A stretch of 18,377 nucleotides of DNA, from the NCBI GenBank assembly GCA_003024985.2, contig PXIH01S0001595.1; one strand, given 5' to 3'. The position numbers and the translations under genes are program-made. The DNA comes from Euperipatoides rowelli. Taxonomy: Eukaryota; Onychophora; Udeonychophora; Euonychophora; Peripatopsidae. The notes under the pieces were generated by a model. The model saw nothing but the letters and a program-made list of their open reading frames with translations, ran no database searches and had not been told where the DNA came from. Shown one piece after another: positions 1-9,020 of the stretch (within the stretch, counting starts at the first letter, position 1; every line of letters starts with the position of its first letter).

Positions 1-121
1 ATAACTGAGATTTACTCAGTTTTGCTTCAATTTTTTTTTTTACTTAGTAGAAATAAATGTAGGCCTACTGTATAAAAGAATAAAAGTGTTAGTGTAATAA
101 TGCTTTATTTATTTATTTTTA

Positions 122-283
122 AAGCGCTGGACTTTATAAATTAGGAGACCCTATGCACAAATTTTGATAAACTTTTTCTTTTTTTTTTTGCCCTGGGATA
201 TGTAAGGTTTGGAGGCTGAGGCCCCACTGCCTCACGAGGCTCAGGGCTACAGCTAGCTAAGCCCATATATAAATCCGGCCCTG
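122..283. mobile_element. Short hAT-like non-autonomous element (about 160 bp), degraded
   Basis: The right end reads, on the minus strand, CAGGGCCGGATTTATATAT, a form typical of hAT-type element termini. The left end (AAGCGCTGGACTTTATAAAT from 122) matches it with about four mismatches and one inserted base, so the two make an imperfect terminal inverted repeat. The interior is more G+C-rich than its surroundings (gccctggg, ggccccactgcctcacgagg) and contains a T-tract near 177-189. It has no coding capacity. The 8-bp flanks do not match, so the target duplication is lost or the boundaries are off by a few bases. Assignment to hAT rests on the CAGGGCCGG end only. Confidence 0.42.
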
Positions 284-915
284 CCTGTTCATGCCTAGTA
301 ACTACAGTCCTTAGCTTATATAGTGTCATTGTAAGCTACATCCTATTTCTCTCTTATATAATAAAGGCATAATTTTTATGAGAGATGATTGGAACAAACA
401 ATTTTTATTGAAGAGTAAAAATTAATTAGCCTATATTTTATTTAACAGTTATAAATTTGGATCCTGAAAATCCTTTTTTATCTAAACCTAAGCTTATATT
501 TTAATTTGCATCATTAATATCAATACAAACAATTGCTTGTTTGTATGTATTCAATTTTATATTAACCATCTGGATTTCATAGTAAGATGTTTTTAAAATG
601 AAATTTGTATTATGTCAAGTGTCAAGAAAAGAGCCAAATTTCATCTTATCTACAATGTCAGGTGTTGCTTTCTTTTTTTTTAATCAATATTTGCACTTGA
701 TGTTTGAAAATGAAATTTTGATTTTTTTTTTTTAAAGATCACCTTGTTGAATAAAACAATTAGGCTAACTTTTAGATGTCTCTTTAAATTCAATATTAAT
801 ACCTAAATAATTTCCATTTCAATTTAAAGAATAAAGTGATGTTAAATATGAATCAACATTTAGGATATAATAAAGACTTTCCCTCATTAATATTTCTGAA
901 TATGTGCATGATAAG
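284..915. other. A+T-rich stretch without a gene
   Basis: I see only short, stop-rich frames and T-tracts (for example 670-680 and 723-733). There is no recognisable protein similarity, RNA gene or bounded repeat. Confidence 0.6.
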
Positions 916-943
916 GCCCTGGGCTACATCAGGTTTAGAGGCT
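916..943 (+). repeat. Diverged fragment related to the repeat at 190-218
   Basis: The 28-bp stretch starting GCCCTGGGCTACATCAGGTT aligns without gaps to 190-217 (GCCCTGGGATATGTAAGGTT onward) at about 22 of 28 positions. The shared core is GCCCTGGG, then AGGTTT, then GAGGCT. Both copies lie next to a long T-tract. It is probably a truncated relative of the hAT-like element at 122-283. Only this core is recognisable, so the full extent is unknown. Confidence 0.4.
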
Positions 944-965
944 CCTTGGAAAAATTTTAAAAAGG

Positions 966-999
966 TTTTTTTTTTTTTTTTTTTTTTTTTGGGGGGGGG
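966..999 (+). repeat. Homopolymer junction T25-G9
   Basis: Twenty-five T run directly into nine G, followed by two copies of GGACACTTTG-like sequence (1000-1020). The tract sits just upstream of the transposase remnant at 1082 and may mark the edge of that insertion. Homopolymer length is likely to be variable and error-prone in the assembly. Confidence 0.8.
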
Positions 1000-1081
1000 A
1001 CACTTTGACTGGACACTTTGTTGACTTTCTGACTGGTTTGATAAGCTTTATTAGGCAGCACTGTTCTCACCAGAATCCAAA

Positions 1082-1366
1082 ATGGCTTCTAAATAGGTAA
1101 AGGTTCAATGTGTCCGGTGGGTGCTTTGTCCAATAGGACAGTACGCCACCAAATTGGCGATTAATTGTTTGAGAATTGCTTAATGTCATATTATCCCAAT
1201 CGCCAGACATAAACCTTCTAGACTTTTACTTGTGGGACTACAGTATGCCAAAGATCAAGTATTTTCAACATCAGTGCCTGACGTCATAACATTGAAGACA
1301 AAGATAACAAATGCAATGAAGTTTGACGCTGACAAAACATGGCAAGAAATTGAATATCGACTGTAG
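1082..1366 (+). pseudogene. Internally deleted mariner/Tc1-like transposase remnant (DUF4817 type)
   Basis: Three blocks in three reading frames recall one transposase family. The N-terminal block starts at ATG 1082 and, after an in-frame TAG at 1094, reads VKVQCVRWV, like the KxQCVxW segment of DUF4817 helix-turn-helix domains. The middle block (1137-1264) has TPPNW, then a TGA, then ELLN and SPDINLLDFYLWDY, matching the family's APPHW...LN...SPDLTPLDFYLWGY; this holds the last catalytic-region aspartate. The C-terminal block (1265-1366) reads VPDVITLKTKITNA and TWQEIEYRL before TAG. Most of the catalytic core between the first two blocks is missing, about 15 residues before SPD are missing, and a one-base shift occurs near 1263-1267. 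The copy is dead. I found no convincing terminal inverted repeats. Family membership is from recalled motifs, not a search. Confidence 0.72.
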
Positions 1367-2592
1367 GTATGTTCCTCTCAAGACCAGGAATGTACAACTG
1401 TATTAAAATGTAATACCGGTAGTCTAAAACGTGAGTTTACTTACATTTTGTCTGTGTTTGTTTCTACCTAGGCCTATAACATGATTTTTTTCAAATAATT
1501 TTTCGTAATAGGGAAAAAAAATTAGCAAACACTCTTTAAACCATCATATGTGTTGTTAAAATATATATAAAAACACACATATGGTAAAGGGATGTGTGAC
1601 ATTGAACCAGGAATGAATCCAAAAACAATGTGAAGGAAGGCGATAAATTCACCTTTTTTAATGTTTGATAAAAACTTTTGTTTAGCCTAATTTGTTGAAT
1701 TTGTTTATTAAATTCAGACCAATTAACAATAACATCACAATGGATTCACCCAATGATGTATTGAGTAGCCTATAGGGTAATGGTAATGTAGGCCATAATT
1801 CTCCATTATTTTACATGCTAAAAATGGTTTTATCACATTTATATTTTAGGAATTTTCTAATTGGGAAATAATTTGGCTCTCCCTAGTGCTCAGTGATCGA
1901 AATATTGAGTTATAGCATCGCAATTTTCTAAGTAAAACTAAGTTATTTGCTAACTAATTTGCCATTCCATCACAAAACATTGCTAATCAAAAAATAAATA
2001 AGCCTAATAAAATTCAAGCATGAAATACTGTAAATCTATCTAATTTAGCCTATTTAAAATATCTGGTTTTAATTAATATTTAGAAGATTTTCAAAAGTTG
2101 TCCGATGTTAACAACATTCTTACAGTCTATTGACTCCAGCACCTCTGGTGATAAAAGTTTGCAATTTTAGCATGGAAATGCCAAAGGACGCTTTTCATAT
2201 TACCATGCTTGGAAATCTTTTTTTTTTAATTTTAAAGTAATTTTTAAGGGGAAAAAATACGCACAATTATTTAAGACAAATTAAACTATATAAAAACAAA
2301 AAAGTAGATTTTAATTCCATTTATTTTTTGAGTTAGGCTATGAAAATATGAAATATTAAAAATTTTCAGTAGGCTACATCCATGCAGTTTTACTGAATAA
2401 ATTGTTTCCTCTTATTAGCATATGTCTATATGAACAGCATAAAAAATAAAATCAGCTTTTTATTTTATATTTTCTTCTCCTCCCCCCCCCCCATTTCCAG
2501 TTTTAAATAAATTTGAAAAGGATTCCATATTTTTCATTTTTTTAAACGAAAAGAAATTAAATAAAAATAGAGCAAAATCATTTTTACAAAGA
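1367..2592. other. A+T-rich stretch without a gene
   Basis: No coding region is visible. Small items are an imperfect hairpin at 2169-2209 (arms AGCATGG and CCATGCT, with partial pairing further in), a TACCGGTAG motif near 1414, and an 11-base C tract at 2482-2492 followed by ATTTCCAG. The last resembles a 3' splice site, but no open exon follows, so I do not call one. Confidence 0.55.
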
Positions 2593-2784
2593 CTAAGACT
2601 GAATTAAAAACATGTGGGCATCTTGTGCCAACATAAGAACAGACTGAAATTCTTGTCCAGCATCCGTTTCCTTGTTCAGACTTCATTCTGATCAAATTTT
2701 AAATTCCTCCATGAACATCTTGCTATAATCCCAAACATCCTTCAATCCACAGCAAATCAGATCAAACAGATGTTGCAACGAAGT
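2593..2784 (-). pseudogene. Unidentified degenerate coding relic
   Basis: On the minus strand one frame reads 64 codons with only two internal stops (codons 31 and 34). The first part includes LQHLFDLICCGLKDVWDYSK and MFMEEFK; the second includes NKETDAGQEFQSVLMLAQ and DAHMFLIQS before a stop. The segment is visibly less A+T-rich than its flanks and its residues are more protein-like than the Lys/Phe/Ile-rich noise elsewhere. I do not recognise the family. It could be a piece of a mobile-element protein or a retired host exon. No start codon, good splice sites or promoter were found. A chance frame is quite possible. Confidence 0.25.
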
Positions 2785-3817
2785 TTAAACTCAACAATTT
2801 AAAAACTAAATTACTTTTAAATTCAAGCAAATACAGATGGATCACTTTTTTTTTTTTTTTCCTTTTTTTTTTATTAACTGTATAAAGGTGAAAGCAATAA
2901 GCTCAAATATTTAAGAATTTTAGTAGGCGATATGAAAATATTTAGATAGGCATTGGTCATAACATAATATGGATTAGATTTCTAAGACAAATTACTCTTG
3001 GAGATCATTTTTGAGTGCTAAATTGAAGTAGGTTAGAGTTACAGTTGAGTTATGGTCTTATGGATTAAATTTTTTTTTCTTTCTGCTTATGAATATTAAA
3101 GTAGTAAAAAGCAAACTTAATGATTGAGTGGGGTGTTGCATACAAGGGTTAAATTTTCACATTCGGCTAAATTAAAATATTAATGTAATTGGATGATTTC
3201 TGACTGTAGATATAGTGAATCTAGTAGACATAAATAATAGTGTCTTGTAATGCAATCCATAAATATTTCCAGTACTTTTGTTATAGTCTTTAAAATTTAG
3301 TCCAATAATAAAAAAAATATAAAATACTGTATTCAGTTTCTTCTAAGATAGGCTATACTCTTGATCTTGAAAAAAAAATGAGTGAAAAAAGATATTTGAA
3401 AAAAAAAGCAGTAAATTACACATACTGTAAGTAGAAAACCAAACAGTAGGCCTACATGTGTTTCCCTTTGTTGATGGAAACAGGTGTGGTCCCATGTTTG
3501 AATCACAGGATCTGTAATAATAGTAGCAGAAATAAAGATGTAAACTAGGGACATATAAACACAGGATGGTTGAAATGGCAATCTGTATCTGGTGTAATGT
3601 AGGCCAAAATAATATCCCCTAAATTGAAAGGAAAGTTATAGGCCCTATAAGAGTGAAATGGTGTAAAAAGCTGGCCAGTTAAGACATGATGAGTGTTACC
3701 GAAATGATGTTGGAATCGGCCAGTATTGTAACATTGTCATCATATAGGCCTACAAAACAACTGTATACCTGGCACAATAAAGTAACCTCAATAAATAAGA
3801 TGAATCAGAATTCATGT
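2785..3817. other. A+T-rich stretch without a gene
   Basis: T- and A-tracts (2847-2871), two AGGCCT palindromes (near 3448 and 3746) and stop-rich frames. An 82-codon minus-strand frame at 3333-3581 is dominated by Phe and Ile from T-rich sequence and is not supported as a gene. Confidence 0.55.
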
Positions 3818-4051
3818 TTGGGTTGAAATGGGCATATAATGGACATACCAGATACTCTTCAGAAGGCACTCAGCATTGAGACACATAAACGTAAACCTGG
3901 ACGGCTTCAGTTGACATGGCACAAGAGTCACAAGACTGTACAAAGGCGTAGACAGAGAAAATTCAAACCATGCACAACAGAAAAATCTAGCATTCCTGAA
4001 CTCAGAGAGCGAACCCGAAATGATTGGGACAAACACCAGGAGAAAGAATAA
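3818..4051 (+). pseudogene. Decayed C-terminal tail of a LINE reverse transcriptase
   Basis: The frame reads LG, then a TGA where the family has Trp, then NGHIMDIPDTLQKAL, RKPGRLQLTW and RTRNDWDKHQ. This follows the tail seen after the reverse transcriptase domain in many animal LINE ORF2 proteins: WxGH, about ten residues, a KAL/QAL motif, a basic K-R-x-GR segment, TW, then an AQDRxxW block near the end. The Met at 3839 is internal to the element and not a real start. The polymerase domain itself is not present upstream, as expected for a 5'-truncated LINE insertion, and no poly(A) tail is obvious at the 3' side. The minus-strand frame over 3812-4132 is a shadow. LINE clade cannot be told from this tail. 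Confidence 0.6.
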
Positions 4052-5831
4052 TAAACTATTGTTACTCCTAGCTATCATATTACTATCATATTTATAACAG
4101 CCTTTGGGATCTATTATAATAATGAAGGTCAAGCAAATATGGTTAATTTATATTTGATCTAGACCTACTCCCATTATAGAATTTTGGGTATGACAGGCCA
4201 ACATAAGGGATGGGCAAAAATTTTGTTAACTGCAATTGTTAACGGTTAGCCAACAATTACCTTCCTCCCCCCCAGCACAGTATCTAAAAGGTTCAAAACA
4301 TAAAAAGCATACATTTAAACTAATATTTAAAATTGACATTATAACTTCTCAGATTTTAGAATTGTATAATAGACATTATAACTTCTAATAGGCCTAAATA
4401 AATATATTTGGATTGCTTTTTTAATATACAGTAGTAATTATAATTTATATATTTTTTTTTTTCATAAAACAAAAATGAATGCAAATAAAATAAAAACCTG
4501 ACCTTAAATAAAAAATATCATTTTGCTGTAATTAAATTATTGTATAATTTACTTTTCAACTAAAATCTTAAAAAAAAAAACAAAAGAAAAAAATATAGGC
4601 TACTGTATAATATTTAGTGATATTCTTACCAATTTTGCCAAAGGTAGAATGCTTAAAAAACTTATATAGCCTATACTTTTAAATTTAGAATTTTTCATTT
4701 CACTAATGTATAGCCTATACTGAAATTTGCATGAGTTCAATCACATTGTAGATGAATTCACTAACTGCTAAATGGTTAGGAAGCTTTTTTTTTTTTTTGA
4801 GTGGGCATTCGTACTTGTAAACACCAGGGGAAAAAAAAGTATAGTGATTCAATGGTGACTATATCCTTTGATATTCTATAATATTTATAGAAAAAGTCAG
4901 TGTGGAGTTAAGTTAGACATTGTTTTAAATATGCTAAAAATCTTATAATAAAGGATCTGTTTGGGAACAGCATTGCCTGTCTTGATACAAAACTGTGTAC
5001 GAATAAGCTAGTCACTCTCTTTTTTTTTTTATTTACAGTCAGCAGGTTTTATAAAAACAACTTGAAAGTTGAAACAAACACAAGTAGGTTTTAAATACAA
5101 CTTTAACAGCTTTAATGTTTTTATTTGCATTAAAAAATATAGTCCGTTAGCCCAAATAAGAGGTGGCGACTCCTTTAACAATATAGTTTACCTCTAAAAT
5201 AATTTAAAATTTATTTATCAACTCGGAAGTTTTCAAATTTAATTTGAACTTTAAGTTAGTCTATTATCGAAAATCAACTTACTAGCCTAAGTACCGGTAG
5301 GGTAAAATTAGATTGAAACTGAAGTGATTAAAATACGAGCATGCTTATGTTTTCTTAGCGCTAATGAAATGATCTACAATCTGATTGGTCTGTGAAGGAT
5401 TGCACATTTCTTTTCTAGCCTCTGAACTGACTCGTAAAAAAAAAAAAAAGTTAAAGAATCCTGAGAGTGGCTACAAAATAAAAGTTTTTGGAAAAAGAAA
5501 AATTGACTATTAGGCTAACTAATTTATATTTTTTCAAGTGTTAAAATTTTTTATAATTACCGTACTGTAGGCTAATATTGATATACTGTTTCTAAATAAA
5601 AATTATATTAAACAAAAATATATGAGCATGGCATTTCTGCTTAGGCCACGTTATGAGCTCATTGGGAAAATGCATATTGGGATTTTTATTTTTATGTTTA
5701 AAGTTTTTTTTTTGAATATCCAAAATGTTAATGACTAAATCTGTTTTTGTTTCAGGTCAAAATCTTTATTAAGAGCTGAGAGACTGAAAAAAACTCATTC
5801 CTTGCTATAGTAATTTTCTCCCCTAATTCTC
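4052..5831. other. A+T-rich stretch, possibly with one hAT-like end fragment
   Basis: No gene is visible. Near 4206-4262 the sequence AGGGATGGGCAAAAATTTT followed by GTTAAC repeats resembles the outer part of some hAT elements (GGGATGGGCAA ends), but no partner end or target duplication was found. The rest is A/T tracts, TAGGCTA motifs and stop-rich frames. Confidence 0.45.
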
Positions 5832-6171
5832 CACTCTTCACTCCAATCCTGCAAGTCAAGGATGATCAATAAGAAAATTTCAAGGTCATTTCTGTTACCT
5901 ATCTAAGGATAAAATAATATTTTTAAAGGTTTTGAAAATGGTTCAGAAACCACCTCTAGAGAAATTTTCATGACTGACCCATTAGTATTATTTAATTAAA
6001 ATTTGCCAAGATGTGCAGTGTAATTAACCAATTAATGACTTTTCATTGGATTGCTGAATTTTAATGAAAAATTGGCAGAGTAATCGGTAATCGCCTTATC
6101 GGCCAACTATTAAATGCCGATTAATCAGTAATGGACCAATTTGCTTATATCGTGCACTCTTCACTCCAATC
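5832..6171. repeat. 306-bp segment between perfect 17-bp direct repeats
   Basis: CACTCTTCACTCCAATC occurs at 5832-5848 and again at 6155-6171. The 306 bases between them end with a block rich in TAATCGG/CCGATTA motifs (6080-6133) followed by ATATCGTGCACT, which resembles one end of some hAT-family repeats. The 17-bp pair could be a target duplication made when the segment inserted, or an older local duplication. The segment lacks a poly(A) tail and clear terminal inverted repeats, so its class is undecided. Confidence 0.5.
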
Positions 6172-6463
6172 TAAGTCTGGACAACTTATTTTTTTGGTTC
6201 CCGCATAAAATTTCAAAATCAGTTTAACACGGCTTAACTGTGGTTGAACCAGGATCATGTTTACATGGACACTGAATAAGGATCAACAAATATCAAGACT
6301 AGTGGCTCATCCACAGCTCGACGCAGATGAAAATGGTACTGTCCAGTCCCAACTGCATCTCAAGCACAGATAAAGTGTCCCAGTGAATGGGTATTAATTG
6401 TGTCTAGAAGAATAATAAATGTGCATGCACTCTTTGGTTGGTCTTTTACATATGCATTATTAT
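6172..6463. other. Slightly G+C-richer spacer
   Basis: A plus-strand frame of 38 codons opens at about 6258 (MFTWTLNKDQ...) and ends in TAA before 6375. It shows no recognised motif and I do not call it a gene. Confidence 0.4.
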
Positions 6464-6890
6464 CAAGGGCCCCACATGGGAAAGGAGTTTTATGGAGATG
6501 TAGTCCTAGGGAGAGGGCTCCATGTATGAAGAAACTTCATAGTAAACTATATAGTTATTACCAGGGGTGATGAGGGGGACACGTAGGCCGGGACAAGGGG
6601 CCCATCGGCCAAGCAAAGGTCAGCAAAACATCATAACAAGGGGGGTGTCAAGGAAGTTGGACATCCCCAAAATTTTTATATTAAAAAAAAAAAGCTTATC
6701 TTTCTAGAGGGAGACAAAACATCCATACAACCAAAAAAAAAAAAGTTTATCAAATCTGTCTAAAACCTCCATAGGCCTACAAAAAAAAAACTTTTAAAAT
6801 CTCAAAGAACATGGAGAAGCCCATAAAAAATATGTAAGGGCCCTACTGGATTTCCAGTCCCGGGGCCCCAATTAAAATGTGTGGGCCCTG
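6464..6890. mobile_element. hAT-like MITE, 427 bp, with 8-bp target duplication
   Basis: The left end CAAGGGCCCCACAT and the right end, read on the minus strand, CAGGGCCCACACAT match at 11 of 14 positions without gaps. The element is flanked on both sides by ATTATTAT (6456-6463 and 6891-6898), an 8-bp duplication as made by hAT transposases. Because that flank is low-complexity, part of the match could be chance. The interior is G-rich at 6560-6660 and carries three A-tract units at 6661-6810. It has no coding capacity, so it would depend on a transposase from elsewhere. Confidence 0.65.
6661..6810 (+). repeat. Three diverged A-tract repeat units inside the MITE
   Basis: Units start at about 6661, 6719 and 6765. 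Each begins ACATCC or ACCTCC and runs into 10 to 12 A, then GCTTATC, GTTTATC or CTTTTAAAATC. They look like decayed internal tandem copies of about 45-58 bp. Confidence 0.5.
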
Positions 6891-8484
6891 ATTATTATTA
6901 TCACCTTAATTGATAATTTCTTAATGTATATAATTTTGAAGTTTATAAAAATGATTATTTAGGCTATTAACATATTGAATTTGTCTAAAGATGAATATTT
7001 AAATTATTAACAGGCTATCCACATTAAGCAATAAATAAAGCATATCAAAAGCAATAATAGTAGAAAAAAATATTTAACCGTTACAGATGTAAAAAAAGAA
7101 TAAGCAAATATTTAAATTAAAGTCGTACTTTCCTACTCAATTTCAAGTTTTAACAATACCCACTGCCGAGTAGTTGCAATGCAAAATGGTACAACTGTTA
7201 TACCAAAACAATCGATGAATCATGGGCAAAATTAATATCAATCAATTTTTATTTCTCAAGGCAAAACATAGCATGACAACATAACGTTTTATTAAAAACA
7301 ATCAATCAATCGTACACTTCACGTTTGACAATTTCATGTATTCATTTATATGTTAATATATTGTATTTAAATTATATAAAACTCATATTGTCGTCCACAA
7401 GAAAATAATCCTTCAAATAAGTAACCAAATAATTAATACATAACATCCATTACTGTATTTTAAATACTGTCACACTTTACTAGATTAAAAATAAATATTG
7501 AATAGGGAGCAATAAAATACACTGATAGGTTTTCCACTTGCCTTATGGCCAAAAAAAAAAGATTTTTTTTTTGTCTTTTCATGAGAATGTTAAGCCAACA
7601 GCCTAAGGATCTTGATTTATTTACAATATTTTTCATTTGTCTTAACCCTCCATTAGCTATGTAATAAACTTTCTGAAAATAATCTACACAAAATTTCAAT
7701 TTTAATATTTTAAAAATTTCCAGTACTGTATATAGGCCTACTGTAAATTCTTTTTTTTTTTTAAATAATCTTTGGATTACAAATAGAATTCGGTATTCTT
7801 TTAGTAACAACTTACAAAAGGTCTGACCTAGAAATACTATACTGGTATTTAGTGATGTGAACTTGACAGCTGTAGTTGGTCCACAAAGAACTGAGACACT
7901 GATTAATTTATTAGGCCACAACTGTTTGGATAACATCACCCAATAGACTTTAAAGTCCTCATAATTTTCATAAATTTAAATAGTTTAACTTTATCTAGAA
8001 TAGTTAATATTTTTAAAAAAAAAGAAAAAGGAGGTAATATATTCCAGAGCTTCTTAAACCTGTCCTCAATTACCCCAGTCTGTTTATTAATCTTTATTTA
8101 TTATATAGCAGTGAGCTGAAACATGGGAAATTTAAATTATATTATTAAAAAATTTAAAGTTTAAGAATTTTATTTTTTACATAATATTTTTTATGTTCTT
8201 TTAGGCTATATAAATCAAGTCTTAAATTTTAAGAATAAAATAAAATGAGTTTTGGGATAAAGATAAATTTACAATGAAGATCAAAATAAAACATCCGCCT
8301 CTCCCCTCCCCCACACCAAGCAATTTATTAAGCCTTTGTTGTATAGGAAGATTTGAGTAAGACATTCTGCCTTAGATTGTTACAACAGACTGTCTAAGTC
8401 ACTAAAAATAGAATTAGTTCCAAATGACATACGGTATAATGGTATATGAGACGACAAACTTACTGTCACCGACAGATTGAAATG
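6891..8484. other. A+T-rich stretch without a supported gene
   Basis: The longest open frame of the window lies here on the minus strand (7460-7939, 159 codons). Its translation contains Lys and Phe runs from homopolymers and translates the background TAGGCCTA and TACAGTA motifs, so I treat it as non-coding. Nothing else is recognised. Confidence 0.5.
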
Positions 8485-8503
8485 TACAGTATATAATACT
8501 GTA
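8485..8503. repeat. Perfect palindrome of the TACAGTAT motif
   Basis: TACAGTAT, a 3-base loop (ATA), then ATACTGTA. It lies in a 75-bp run dense in TATAC, TACAGTA and TACTGTA words (8484-8560). It could extrude as a small hairpin; no function is inferred. Confidence 0.7.
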
Positions 8504-8875
8504 TACAATATATAATGTAGGCTATATGTAAAGTATTACTGTACATATACCTGTATACATATTGTAATAAGCTGTCCGCCCGTTACCATAATCCTCGACG
8601 TCCACAGGGAATAGTATGGTACATGGAATGACTGATGAAAAAAAGAAAATGAGAACCCAATATTGGAAATAAATATTTTTTTTAATATGATGGTAAATTC
8701 ACAAACGTAATAAACATCTTGAACAACAAATTAAGGTTAGACGAAAACCTGTCTTGCCTTAATACAATAAGGTTCATTCAACATTGCACAAAGACATTCC
8801 GCTGTTAGCATTATACATAAAGATTCTGCTGAAAACATATCCAATAACAAGCTGTAGCATTATTACAATTAACTT

Positions 8876-8983
8876 ATGTTTCATAATAAGAGGGTCATGC
8901 CGGTAGGATTTGCCTATCGTCCGGTCATGACGAAATTTGTGAGGTCCGCTGCATTAAAATTATATCAGGCGGCCCCGACTTGA
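8876..8983 (+). CDS. Candidate small ORF or first exon, 35 codons, unidentified
   Basis: In a pocket with many more CpG dinucleotides than the surroundings (about 8560-9080), one frame runs from ATG 8876 through in-frame ATGs at 8897 and 8927 to TGA 8981. It reads MFHNKRVMPVGFAYRPV and MTKFVRSAALKLYQAAPT. The product would be basic, with no acidic residues, and amphipathic in its second half, somewhat like a mitochondrial presequence. A 12-codon frame with a good start context (GAAATGGC, reading MASKPVDECDG) begins two bases after the stop. The region may therefore be a 5' UTR and first exon. No database family is recognised, and a chance ORF remains the simplest alternative. Confidence 0.2.
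   Translation: MFHNKRVMPVGFAYRPVMTKFVRSAALKLYQAAPT
8894..8931. other. Hairpin with CCGG/CCGG and GTCATG/CATGAC stem
   Basis: GTCATGCCGG pairs with CCGG-T-CATGAC (ten base pairs with one bulged T). The loop can itself pair TAGG with CCTA. It overlaps the small ORF at 8876-8983. It does not fit a tRNA, and no RNA family is recognised. Confidence 0.45.
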
Positions 8984-9020
8984 AATGGCATCTAAACCCG
9001 TTGACGAATGTGATGGTTAA

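Noticed and set aside
141-329. Minus-strand ORF over the first hAT-like element
   Set aside because: It is the translation of a non-coding repeat end.
836-1024. Plus-strand ORF ending in a Phe run
   Set aside because: It crosses the T25-G9 tract and a repeat fragment, and is an artefact of homopolymers.
2482-2500. C11 tract plus ATTTCCAG as a splice acceptor
   Set aside because: No open exon follows it.
3812-4132. Minus-strand ORF of 106 codons
   Set aside because: It is the shadow of the LINE tail on the opposite strand.
4205-6160. Possible 2-kb hAT element from the GGGATGGGCAA end to the ATATCGTGCAC end
   Set aside because: The two ends are not inverted copies of each other and no 8-bp duplication was found.
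7460-7939. Longest open frame of the window, minus strand, 159 codons
   Set aside because: It translates homopolymers (KKKK, FF) and the background TAGGCCTA/TACAGTA words, has no recognised domain, and sits in ordinary A+T-rich DNA. Its length is at the upper edge of what chance gives, so expression data could still overturn this.
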